Positions 56,540 through 64,000 of a stretch of DNA of 64,000 nucleotides are shown here, in pieces (the stretch's first letter is position 1; every line of letters begins with the position of its first letter). The DNA comes from Flavobacteriaceae bacterium (GTDB taxonomy: Bacteria; Bacteroidota; Bacteroidia; Flavobacteriales; Flavobacteriaceae): NCBI GenBank assembly GCA_029238215.1, contig JAQWGN010000003.1, positions 32,694-96,693 of the forward strand, in the 5' to 3' direction. The notes beneath the pieces were generated by a model, which was not told the DNA's origin, did no database searches, and was given only the letters and a program-made list of their open reading frames with translations. The position numbers and the translations under genes were made by a program.

Positions 56540-57676
56540 GTGAACGTTGACTTTTTAAGCCCTGTTGAAGATAAATTATTAGCACATAACCTAATGTTGC
56601 CTGAGCAGGTAATTGGACGTAATCTTCAGATACACACACAACAGCAAGGCTTTCCTGATTTAAAAAATGTAAGTGTTGCATTTTTAACTATTGGTTCCAG
56701 ATTGCCTTCCAAAGAATCTATTCATGTTAGGTTTAGACGTCAATTTTATGCACTTTTTTCAGGCAACTGGGATTTTACTTGCGCTGATCTTGGCGTGATT
56801 AAGCCTGGTGAGCGTGATGAAGACACCCTCTTTGCAATACAAACGCTAGTATACGATATGTACCAACGCAATATTCTAACAATTGTAATTGGTGGCGAAC
56901 AAGAGAATACACTGGGAATGTTTAGAGCAATAAGTGGGATGAACACTTATGTAAACCTTACTTCGATTGATCCAAAATTTGACTTTGGTGAACCGGGCGT
57001 TTTGGTTTCTGATGATAGCTATATGTCGAAAATTATCACAGAAAAGCCAAATAATTTAAAGCAGTTCACCAACTTAGGGTATCAAAGTTATTTTGTTTCT
57101 CAAGAAGAATTGGATCTTATCCAAAAGTTATCTTTTGATGCGTACAGACTGGGAGATATTTGCGCTGATATTTCAGAAACTGAACCCATTTTACGTGATA
57201 CAGATATTCTATCTGTCGATTTGAGTACCATAAAAGCAAGTGAAATTGCTTCTAGTAAAGGCATTGCAAATGGTTTTGACGGAATGCAAATGTGTACATT
57301 AATGCGTTATGCGGGACTAAGCGACCGAATAAGTTCTGTTGGTCTTTTCGACATCCCATCTACTGCTTTGGGAGACCAGTTGCTGGCGCAAATGGTATGG
57401 TATATACTTGAAGGGTACTGCTATCGTGTTAACGAATACCCGTTTTCTACCCATGAAAACTCAACAAAATTTGTTGTTCCGCTAGAAGAAGAGACGCTGG
57501 TGTTTTACCGAAGTAATACAAGTCAGCGTTGGTGGATTGAAGTGCCTAAAGAAGGGAAACATAATAATGAGAAGCAAACTACGTTATTACCATGTGCCGA
57601 GAATGATTATAAAATGGCACAAAAAGGTGAAATTCCACCACGGTGGTGGAAATCAATGCAACGAAGTATGCATTAA
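56540..57676 (+). CDS. Arginase-fold protein without metal ligands
   Basis: 378 residues from GTG 56540 (MNVDFLSPVEDKLLAHNLML). The fold is arginase/formimidoylglutamase-like, but the metal motifs are degraded: GGDH is GGEQ (IVIGGEQENTLG), DAHxD is DPKFD, and SxDxDxxD is VDLSTIKAS. With so many ligands lost it cannot be a manganese ureohydrolase. It lies between topA and gldK on the same strand, which suggests a structural or regulatory role tied to the gliding/T9SS cluster. The gene is intact with normal codon use. Confidence 0.85.
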   Translation: MNVDFLSPVEDKLLAHNLMLPEQVIGRNLQIHTQQQGFPDLKNVSVAFLTIGSRLPSKESIHVRFRRQFYALFSGNWDFTCADLGVIKPGERDEDTLFAIQTLVYDMYQRNILTIVIGGEQENTLGMFRAISGMNTYVNLTSIDPKFDFGEPGVLVSDDSYMSKIITEKPNNLKQFTNLGYQSYFVSQEELDLIQKLSFDAYRLGDICADISETEPILRDTDILSVDLSTIKASEIASSKGIANGFDGMQMCTLMRYAGLSDRISSVGLFDIPSTALGDQLLAQMVWYILEGYCYRVNEYPFSTHENSTKFVVPLEEETLVFYRSNTSQRWWIEVPKEGKHNNEKQTTLLPCAENDYKMAQKGEIPPRWWKSMQRSMH

Positions 57677-57702
57677 ATTCCATATTTTTGGAATTACTTT
57701 TA
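57676..57702 (+). promoter_or_regulatory. Hairpin and possible -7 element before gldK
   Basis: AATTCCA/TGGAATT (57676-57682 and 57689-57695) directly follows the preceding stop. TACTTTTA (57695-57702) is one base from the -7 consensus. Either a weak attenuator or a secondary promoter for the gld genes. Confidence 0.4.
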
Positions 57703-57732
57703 TATAGTAGTGTTATTAATTTAAAAAATTGA

Positions 57733-59178
57733 ATGAAAAAGGGATTGCTTTTTTTACTTGGAGCGTTAACAATTATAAGTTGTGGCAAAGGAAATCAAGG
57801 AGAGCTTCTTGGTGTAAAGCAAAAGAAATTTTTTCCAGCGAAACCCCATGGTATGACATTGATACCTGGTGGCTCATACATTATGGGTTCATCGGATGAA
57901 GATATACTCGCTGCAAACGACAATATTACTCGTACTGTTACGCTGCGTTCCTTTTGGATGGATGAAACCGAAATCACCAATAGTGAATACCAACAATTTG
58001 TTGAATGGGTTAAAGATTCCATAACTAGAACAGAGTTGGCAAAGGCTGCTTTACAAGTCGGTGGTTTTTTCTCAGTTTCTGATTTTCCTGCTAATGATGA
58101 TGATTTTGAGGCTACACCAATTTATGAATACCTTCCCTTATACGACATGGATGCCCTTGAAGATACTGATGAAGAGGATAAAAGTGGTTACCAGCTTTAT
58201 TCTGAAGGCAACTCAGATTATCTTAGTAACTATTACAATACTGAAAATGCGCCCGATTCAGTTTATCACCATCACTTACCTTTAAATCGAGATGTAGATA
58301 TAGTTCGAGAACGCGATGAATATCCAGATTTGGAATATGCTCGTGTTTTTGAAGAAATTATTTTATTACCAGAGAGTGAATGGTTTACTGGAGAGCCCGT
58401 AACAAATAAAAAATTATTGAAATACCGATTTTCTAGCATAGATTTAGAAGAAGCTGTTGAGAATCCTGACAGTTCTCGCTCTAGTTCCACACGTTATGAA
58501 GCTCATGAAATTTACCCCGACACAACCGTTTGGATTAAAGATTTTAAGTATAGCTATAACGAACCGATGCACAATGATTATTTCTGGCATCGTGCTTATG
58601 CAAATTATCCAGTAGTAGGAATAACTTGGAATCAGGCTAGAGCGTTTGCACACTGGCGTTCTAAAATTAGAAATGACTATTTACGTAGCAGAAAAAAGAA
58701 AAAATCTACAACAGGCAGATTTAGATTGCCAACTGAAGCTGAGTGGGAGTTTGCTGCTCGAGGCGGTCTGCAGTCTGGAACGTACCCTTGGGGAGGTCCT
58801 TATTTAACAGATGATAGAGGTTGCTTTGTTGCAAACTTTAAGCCCCAACGAGGTGATTATGCAGCTGATGAAGCGCTATATACAGTTGAAGCAGATTCGT
58901 ACGAGCCCAATGATTATGGGTTGTTTAATATGGCAGGAAATGTTTCAGAGTGGACAAACTCTTCGTATTCTAAAGATTCTTACGAATATGTTTCTACTGC
59001 AAACCCAAACTATAATAATTATAAAAATAATCAAAAAGTAATCCGTGGAGGCTCTTGGAAAGACGTAGCCTATTATTTGCGCGTAGCTTCTAGAGACTAT
59101 GAATATGCCGACAGCGCTCGTAGTTATTTAGGATTTCGCTTAGTGCGTGACTATTTAGGTTCTCCAGAAACAAATTAA
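57733..59178 (+). CDS. gldK: Gliding motility/T9SS lipoprotein GldK
   Basis: 481 residues. A signal with the lipobox IISC, then a sulfatase-modifying-factor (FGE-sulfatase) fold in two parts (MTLIPGGSYIMGSSDED and RLPTEAEWEFAARGG; NMAGNVSEWTNSS; VIRGGSW), divided by a long acidic insert (about 105-255). GldK and GldN form the periplasmic ring of the T9SS. It starts 56 bases after the arginase-fold gene. Confidence 0.97.
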   Translation: MKKGLLFLLGALTIISCGKGNQGELLGVKQKKFFPAKPHGMTLIPGGSYIMGSSDEDILAANDNITRTVTLRSFWMDETEITNSEYQQFVEWVKDSITRTELAKAALQVGGFFSVSDFPANDDDFEATPIYEYLPLYDMDALEDTDEEDKSGYQLYSEGNSDYLSNYYNTENAPDSVYHHHLPLNRDVDIVRERDEYPDLEYARVFEEIILLPESEWFTGEPVTNKKLLKYRFSSIDLEEAVENPDSSRSSSTRYEAHEIYPDTTVWIKDFKYSYNEPMHNDYFWHRAYANYPVVGITWNQARAFAHWRSKIRNDYLRSRKKKKSTTGRFRLPTEAEWEFAARGGLQSGTYPWGGPYLTDDRGCFVANFKPQRGDYAADEALYTVEADSYEPNDYGLFNMAGNVSEWTNSSYSKDSYEYVSTANPNYNNYKNNQKVIRGGSWKDVAYYLRVASRDYEYADSARSYLGFRLVRDYLGSPETN

Positions 59179-59189
59179 ATATAAATCTT

Positions 59190-59804
59190 ATGAAGAAAAA
59201 TAAATTCCCTATCCCAGAAAATATTCTTGAGCTCATTTTTGGAGCTGGTGCATCAGTTGTAATTATTGGTGCTCTTATGAAAATTACACATTTTAACTCT
59301 GAATTCATTTCAGGAAACACCATGTTAACTATAGGTTTGGTAACTGAAGCGATTATTTTCTTGATTGCTGGACTTAGAGGGTATGTCACATTACGTGACG
59401 ATAGTACAACGTCTGCTGAAAACGACGATATTACCGATTTGTCAGATGTTGCTCAAGAAGCACAAGCACTTAAATTAGCGTATCAAAACGCAACAGCTCA
59501 GCTCGAATCCCTTGGGTCAAATTTGACTAGCGCTGTAGATGCTACTGGTACGTTGGAAGTCCCATCAGATTTAACAGATAACATGACCAATCTTAACGCA
59601 AATGTTGCTCAAACAAGTGAATCTCTAGGTCAACTTAATCAAGCCTATGCTGCCACGAAAGATGCAGTAATTACTGAACCAGCAGCCCATACGCAAGTTG
59701 TAGATAACATGAATGCTTTGCATGAAGAATTGTCATCATTAAAGCAAACAGTTTCAGACCTTAACTCAAAATATGCTGAGATCCTTGGCGCAATGAAAAA
59801 ATAA
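59190..59804 (+). CDS. gldL: Gliding motility/T9SS membrane protein GldL
   Basis: 204 residues. Two membrane helices (about 14-32 and 44-61) followed by a long coiled-coil cytoplasmic region. GldL forms the inner-membrane motor stator-like ring with GldM, powered by the proton gradient. The conserved membrane Glu is in the second helix (LVTEAIIFLIAG). Eleven bases after gldK. Confidence 0.96.
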   Translation: MKKNKFPIPENILELIFGAGASVVIIGALMKITHFNSEFISGNTMLTIGLVTEAIIFLIAGLRGYVTLRDDSTTSAENDDITDLSDVAQEAQALKLAYQNATAQLESLGSNLTSAVDATGTLEVPSDLTDNMTNLNANVAQTSESLGQLNQAYAATKDAVITEPAAHTQVVDNMNALHEELSSLKQTVSDLNSKYAEILGAMKK

Positions 59805-59806
59805 TT

Positions 59807-61510
59807 ATGGCTGGAGGTAAGTTAGATTCTCGACAAAAAATGATCAACATGATGTACTTGGTCTTCATCGCTATGCTGGCGTTGAATATAAGTAAAGAAG
59901 TGTTGGCCACTCTTGGAATAATTAATGATGACATTAATAATGCCACCCTTAACATGATTTCGGACAGTGATGAAAAGTACACTTTGTTCAGCAATAACTC
60001 CAACGATAACTATTTCAAACTTGCCGCTGAATATGCACCAAAACTTAAGGTGACTGCAGACGCGTATTATAGTTATATAGACTCATTAAAAACATACCTG
60101 ATTGAAACTGGAGATAATGGGTATAAAATCGCAAGAGAGGACAAGGCTTCAGGAGTAATAGACTCTATTATTGATTACCAAGTAATGGATAAATCACAAT
60201 ATTTAGATGAGATGTTTTTCTCAGGTGATAAATATACAGAAGTTGGAGATGAGTTTGTACAGCGATATGCTTCATACCCTTCTCAAATTCAGCGTATTTT
60301 GGATGAATTTACAGCTGCAGATATGGAAAAAGATCCTCCAACAGATGAAGAACCAGGAGGAGAGTATGCAGATTTTGATTTTTCATTCTTATCCGATTTG
60401 TATGAACGATTTTCATATACCGAAATGGTTTTAAATCGCGAAGGAAAAAAACAACGGTTTTTAAACTATGAGTTTGAGGGATTTCCACTCATTGCATCGT
60501 TATCTAAGCTAACAAAAATTCAGTCTAACATTCGTTTTATTGAAAACAAAATATTAGAAAATATCCTAAGTACAATTAGTATACAACAAGTGGGATTAAA
60601 TCTAAATAAATACCAGACACTTTTAGAGTCTTCGAAGTCCTCTTTTTACACCAACGAGCTTGTAGATGCAGCTGTGGTTATGGGAAAGAAAGATTCAAAT
60701 TTCAAGCCAAATCGCGCTGAATTGGCATTAAATGGCACCCCCATTAATGAGGGCCGTGATTACATTATTGCAGCAGGTGGAGTTCAATTAAACAAGCGTT
60801 TTATTTCGCCTGGTACATATAAGCTTACCGGAAAACTTTTCTTCGAACGAAACAATGAAGAACAGTCGGTTGATGTTGCTCAAGACATTTCAGTAATTAA
60901 TAAGCCCAACGATGCTGTTATTTCTGCTGACCAAATGAAGGTTGTTTATAGAGGTCTTCCAAATGATTTATCTATTTCTATCCCTGGAATACCAAATAAC
61001 AAGTTAACTGCACGTGCTACAAACGGACAAATACGCCGTAATGGGGCGAAATTTGAAGCCATTCCGGATGGGAATAAAGTAGGGGAGAGTATGCGTATTT
61101 ACGTAACAGGCCAAATAAATGGAGAAACGATTAATGCTCCACCTCAAGACTTTCGAATCAAGCCGCTACCAGCTGCTTTAGGGTCTGTAGAAATAGGGAG
61201 TAAGAAATTTGATAGTGGCTCAATAGAGCGTGAATTTGTTTCTGCAGGTAAAATTGCAGCGAAGTTTCCAGAGGATTTTGATTATAACCTTAATGTTACT
61301 GTCAAAAGCTTCAATATTAAGGTTGGGAGTAGAGCAGGAGTTCCAATCAACTCTAATCAACTCAAAGGATCACGTGTAATCAGCTCGTATTTAAAAACCG
61401 CCAAAAAAGACGATCTCGTTTACATATATAATATTGATGCGCAAGTCCGAACTGAAAACCAAGTGATCGATAATGTAAAAGTTACTGACTTTGCCTTAAC
61501 AATTAAATAA
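59807..61510 (+). CDS. gldM: Gliding motility/T9SS protein GldM
   Basis: 567 residues. One N-terminal membrane helix (about 14-35, MINMMYLVFIAMLALNIS) and a long periplasmic part of four stacked domains. It spans the periplasm from GldL to the GldK-GldN ring. An acidic low-complexity insert (PTDEEPGGEYAD) lies near residue 178. Two bases after gldL. Confidence 0.97.
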   Translation: MAGGKLDSRQKMINMMYLVFIAMLALNISKEVLATLGIINDDINNATLNMISDSDEKYTLFSNNSNDNYFKLAAEYAPKLKVTADAYYSYIDSLKTYLIETGDNGYKIAREDKASGVIDSIIDYQVMDKSQYLDEMFFSGDKYTEVGDEFVQRYASYPSQIQRILDEFTAADMEKDPPTDEEPGGEYADFDFSFLSDLYERFSYTEMVLNREGKKQRFLNYEFEGFPLIASLSKLTKIQSNIRFIENKILENILSTISIQQVGLNLNKYQTLLESSKSSFYTNELVDAAVVMGKKDSNFKPNRAELALNGTPINEGRDYIIAAGGVQLNKRFISPGTYKLTGKLFFERNNEEQSVDVAQDISVINKPNDAVISADQMKVVYRGLPNDLSISIPGIPNNKLTARATNGQIRRNGAKFEAIPDGNKVGESMRIYVTGQINGETINAPPQDFRIKPLPAALGSVEIGSKKFDSGSIEREFVSAGKIAAKFPEDFDYNLNVTVKSFNIKVGSRAGVPINSNQLKGSRVISSYLKTAKKDDLVYIYNIDAQVRTENQVIDNVKVTDFALTIK

Positions 61511-62334
61511 TGAAAAAGTATCTTATACTGTTTTTAGTCTTGTTTGGATTTAGCGCTTATGCTCAAATCAACATTCTAAATGCTGACCAACCTGAAGAAA
61601 TTGGAAAGCTCTCAAAAGAGCACCAAGATCAACTAAAGGACAATGATTACTTGCGGTACCCATATATTGATGATAAGGACGTCATGTGGAGTAAAATTGT
61701 TTATGAGGAGATAGATTTATCAGAAAAATTCAACCACCCGTTGTATTACCCGATGGATGGATTGTATAATAAAGAACGCAGGTCGTTATGGGCTACCATC
61801 AAAGAAGCTATTTTGGCTGGAAAAATTGAAAATATTTATAATGATAATACACCCAACTTTAATGAACGGATGGATCGGGAAACCTATTTAGGACGTATCA
61901 AAACAGTTGAAGAAGGAGTTGAGATAAATCAAAGTTCAGACAAAATAGTTTCTTATAAAATTAAAGGAATTTGGTACGTAGATAAGCGCATAGGTGAATT
62001 AAAATACCGCCTGTTGGGTATCATGCCTAAAGGGCGTGATATGAATAATTTAGAAAGTGATGAACCTATTGATTTGTTCTGGCTTTGGTACAAGGACTTA
62101 CGTCCTATTCTTCACGAACAGCTTGTGTTTGATGATCGAAATAATGTAAGTAGGGTTAATTTTGATCAATTGCTAACCTCTAGAAGGTTTACTGCCAGAA
62201 TCTATGCAATTGATAATGTTATGGATGATAGAGGAATCGATCAGTATGTTGACGACCCATTTATGCAGCTTATCGAATCCGAGCGTTTAAAAACGATTAT
62301 TCGAGATTTTGAGCAAGATCTCTGGGCTTATTAA
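61510..62334 (+). CDS. gldN: Gliding motility/T9SS protein GldN
   Basis: 274 residues with a signal peptide (MKKYLILFLVLFGFSAYAQ). The rest is the GldN fold (LRYPYIDDKDVMWSKIVYEE, KGIWYVDKRIGELKYRLLGI). Its ATG overlaps the gldM stop by one base (TAATG). Last core T9SS gene of the set. Confidence 0.96.
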   Translation: MKKYLILFLVLFGFSAYAQINILNADQPEEIGKLSKEHQDQLKDNDYLRYPYIDDKDVMWSKIVYEEIDLSEKFNHPLYYPMDGLYNKERRSLWATIKEAILAGKIENIYNDNTPNFNERMDRETYLGRIKTVEEGVEINQSSDKIVSYKIKGIWYVDKRIGELKYRLLGIMPKGRDMNNLESDEPIDLFWLWYKDLRPILHEQLVFDDRNNVSRVNFDQLLTSRRFTARIYAIDNVMDDRGIDQYVDDPFMQLIESERLKTIIRDFEQDLWAY

Positions 62335-62362
62335 GTACCTGCTACTCTAGCCCTATTACTAT

Positions 62363-63400
62363 ATGCACCGTGATGTACTTATTGTCGGCTTCGGTCTTGC
62401 GGGTTGGGCACTTACGGAAGCATTAACTAAAGAAGGAAAATCTTTTGTTGTTTTTGATCCTTTTGTGGAATCTAGCTCTAGGATAGCTACTGGCATTTAC
62501 AATCCTGTAGTTTTAAAGCGTTTTCGTGCTATTTATCACGTAGATGAACTAATGGCACATTCTGTACCATTTTATAAACACCCTAAGTATGCTAGCGCAC
62601 TCAATCCAATGCCTATATGGCGGGTCTTTGCGAGTGAATCTGAACAAAATGATTGGGCTGTAGCGTCTGATAACTCTACGCTAAGGACTTATTTAGGAGC
62701 TAGTGTTTCTCACCTAAAAAACGATAACATCCTTGCTCCTAGTGGAATGGGAGAGGTCCTTCACACCGGTTGGGTAAATACCTCGTTACTTTTACATCAA
62801 GCTCATAAACACCTCTTGCAAAAGCAAGCATTTGTTTCTGAATTATTTTCGTATAAAGATTTGATAATTACGTCAAAAGGCGTTGAATATGGTCAATGGA
62901 AAGCGACCCATATTATTTTTGCTGAGGGCGTAGGTATTCGCAAGAACCCTTGGTTTTCTAACTTGCCTGTTGTACCCAATAAAGGGGAATGGCTTATTGT
63001 TAAGTGCCCAGGACTTCATTTAAAATACATGTTAAAAGGAAGTGTGTTTATTGTTCCTCTTGGAGGAGATAGATACCGCGTGGGGGCTACCTATGCGCAT
63101 TCCTTTAGTTCATTAACGCCTACAAATGAGTCCAAGGGCTGGCTAATGGAATGTTTTAAAAAATATATAGCACTACCTTTTGAAGTAGAATCGCATGGTA
63201 CGGGGGTGAGGCCTACAGTTCCAGATCGTAAACCATTAGTAGGAAAACACCCAAAATATCCGGCATTAAATTGTGTTAATGGATTGGGTTCAAGAGGGAT
63301 TTTATGGGCACCATTTCTAGCTTCAAGCCTTATAAATTGCTTGTTTAATAAGCAGGACATCCCTGTAGAGGTTGATTTAACACGTTATTTTAAGGTGTAA
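62363..63400 (+). CDS. FAD-dependent oxidoreductase, DAO-like
   Basis: 345 residues. An N-terminal dinucleotide-binding motif (VLIVGFGLAGWALTEAL) and a C-terminal FAD/substrate domain (YRVGATYAHSF, GTGVRPTVPDRKPLVG, NGLGSRGI) of the glycine/D-amino-acid oxidase family. Similar genes are sometimes annotated with the C-terminal domain of MnmC, but there is no methyltransferase part here. It starts 28 bases after gldN and may be transcribed with it. Substrate unknown. Confidence 0.82.
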   Translation: MHRDVLIVGFGLAGWALTEALTKEGKSFVVFDPFVESSSRIATGIYNPVVLKRFRAIYHVDELMAHSVPFYKHPKYASALNPMPIWRVFASESEQNDWAVASDNSTLRTYLGASVSHLKNDNILAPSGMGEVLHTGWVNTSLLLHQAHKHLLQKQAFVSELFSYKDLIITSKGVEYGQWKATHIIFAEGVGIRKNPWFSNLPVVPNKGEWLIVKCPGLHLKYMLKGSVFIVPLGGDRYRVGATYAHSFSSLTPTNESKGWLMECFKKYIALPFEVESHGTGVRPTVPDRKPLVGKHPKYPALNCVNGLGSRGILWAPFLASSLINCLFNKQDIPVEVDLTRYFKV

Positions 63401-63531
63401 TTTTCTGTATTTATCATCCTTTTTCTGGATTAATTTGAAAAATACCTCCAATTGAGGCTTTTTTGAAAAAAAAATATAATTAAGAAAGAGCAAACTTAAT
63501 CTACTGTTTATCAGTAAGTTATATAATGTTT

Positions 63532-63539
63532 TAATTTTG
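63532..63539 (+). promoter_or_regulatory. -7 element of the small-protein gene
   Basis: TAATTTTG, with no clear -33 element. It would give a leader of about 100 bases before 63646. Confidence 0.45.
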
Positions 63540-63645
63540 CGATTATAGTTTTAATAATTTAACCCCGCTATTATGTATCAAAAAAGCAGTATATCAGGTT
63601 AGATATGATGATTTTTTTATTAACTTTAAAGAAATAAAATTAATT

Positions 63646-63840
63646 ATGGCTTATTCATTTGAAAACAGTAAGGGTAAAACATATTACCTGCATACCAAAG
63701 ATGTTACATTAAAAGGTGGTAGAAATCAAACGATTTATTACTTTGCAAAAGATCAGCGTGATAACGCTTGTGATTTGCCAGATGGAAAAAAGGTTGTTGA
63801 AAACGAACGTACTGGACTTCCATTTGTAAAGAAGGCTTAA
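63646..63840 (+). CDS. Small protein of unknown function
   Basis: 64 residues, no signal or membrane helix, rich in Lys and Tyr (GKTYYLHTKDVTLKGG and IYYFAKDQRDNACDLPDGKK). It has two short beta-like halves and a single Cys. It is monocistronic, with an AT-rich leader and a strong terminator, which argues that it is a real gene and not chance. No function can be assigned. Confidence 0.78.
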   Translation: MAYSFENSKGKTYYLHTKDVTLKGGRNQTIYYFAKDQRDNACDLPDGKKVVENERTGLPFVKKA

Positions 63841-63866
63841 TTGTTTTTAAGCATTTAACAAAACTT

Positions 63867-63891
63867 GCCTCGCTTTTGCGGGGCTTTTTTT
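63867..63891 (+). terminator. Terminator of the small-protein gene
   Basis: GCCTCGC (63867-63873) and GCGGGGC (63878-63884), 7 bp with one G-U pair and a TTTT loop, followed by seven T. Confidence 0.93.
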
Positions 63892-63892
63892 A

Positions 63893-64000
63893 TTATAAAT
63901 TGTCTGTGTTCAGACGTTTATAATAGCCTCTTCTGTTTGAGAGAAAACGATCGAAATTAAACCTTAAGCCAATTTCGAATATTGATGGAGAGTTTGTCGT
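63893..64000 (-). CDS. 3' end of a barrel-like protein (truncated by window edge)
   Basis: The minus-strand frame is open from the window edge to a TAA at 63893-63895, giving about 35 residues ending IFEIGLRFNFDRFLS followed by a basic tail. The alternating aromatic strand FEIGLRFNF resembles the last strands of an outer-membrane barrel. The N-terminal part is outside the window, so neither family nor start can be given. Confidence 0.5.
   Translation of the reverse strand, partial: TTNSPSIFEIGLRFNFDRFLSNRRGYYKRLNTDNL

Overview
The window is a chromosomal segment of a Flavobacteriaceae-type Bacteroidota. The evidence is the gliding/type IX secretion set gldK-gldL-gldM-gldN, two proteins with T9SS C-terminal sorting domains, a DnaE carrying its own N-terminal exonuclease, class II HMG-CoA reductase next to a GYDIA-type GHMP kinase, and promoters of the Bacteroidota form TTTG-N19/20-TAnnTTTG in front of several genes. 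A laminarinase-like GH16 enzyme and sodium-coupled symporters fit a marine or polysaccharide-degrading lifestyle, which is inference. No prophage, insertion sequence, CRISPR array or rRNA operon was seen.

Layout. 1-1860: 3' part of mutS, tRNA-Gly, a broken tRNA-Gly copy carrying a small palindrome, tRNA-Leu and a strong terminator. 2048-11395 (all minus): two overlapping secreted proteins, a small outer-membrane-type protein, a GH16 glucanase, a two-subunit sodium symporter, a FucP-like sugar permease, a decayed CBM9-like gene and a secreted serine hydrolase. This is the accessory, carbon-scavenging part. 11609-16150 (plus): glmS with a nucleotidyltransferase, a non-coding/small-ORF locus, and a DEAD-box helicase. 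16171-20503 (minus): sugar dehydrogenase, then an rpsP-rimM-TonB receptor operon. 20656-26266 (plus): dnaE, trxA, tRNA-Asp, a candidate small RNA and a DUF983 gene. 26275-33211: MscS channel, orphan LytS-type kinase, mevalonate-pathway pair, peptide transporter, thioredoxin-like protein. 33196-37819 (minus): envelope cluster comEC, NlpC/P60, lpxB, a membrane protein and surE. 37947-40094: tail-specific protease. 40089-47076 (minus): purH followed by the rod-shape operon mreB-mreC-mreD-PBP2-rodA. 47119-49552: groES-groEL and a GAF-domain protein. 49647-53836 (minus): miaB, sigma-54 activator, lptE, TPR-like protein and secG, tightly packed. 54067-63400 (plus): topA, an arginase-fold protein without its metal ligands, gldKLMN and an FAD oxidoreductase. 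63646-63840: a small orphan protein. The window ends in the 3' end of a minus-strand barrel-like protein.

Most of the window is conserved housekeeping and envelope biology. The items that ordinary annotation does not explain are two non-coding loci (about 13980-14245 and 25710-25870), the tRNA remnant split by a palindrome, a catalytically dead arginase-fold gene at the head of the gliding/T9SS cluster, a groESL terminator whose U-tract abuts the next start codon, a 42-bp tandem repeat that lengthens ribosomal protein S16, and paired palindromes upstream of miaB. I did not find a clearly new multi-gene system, and I say so rather than force one.
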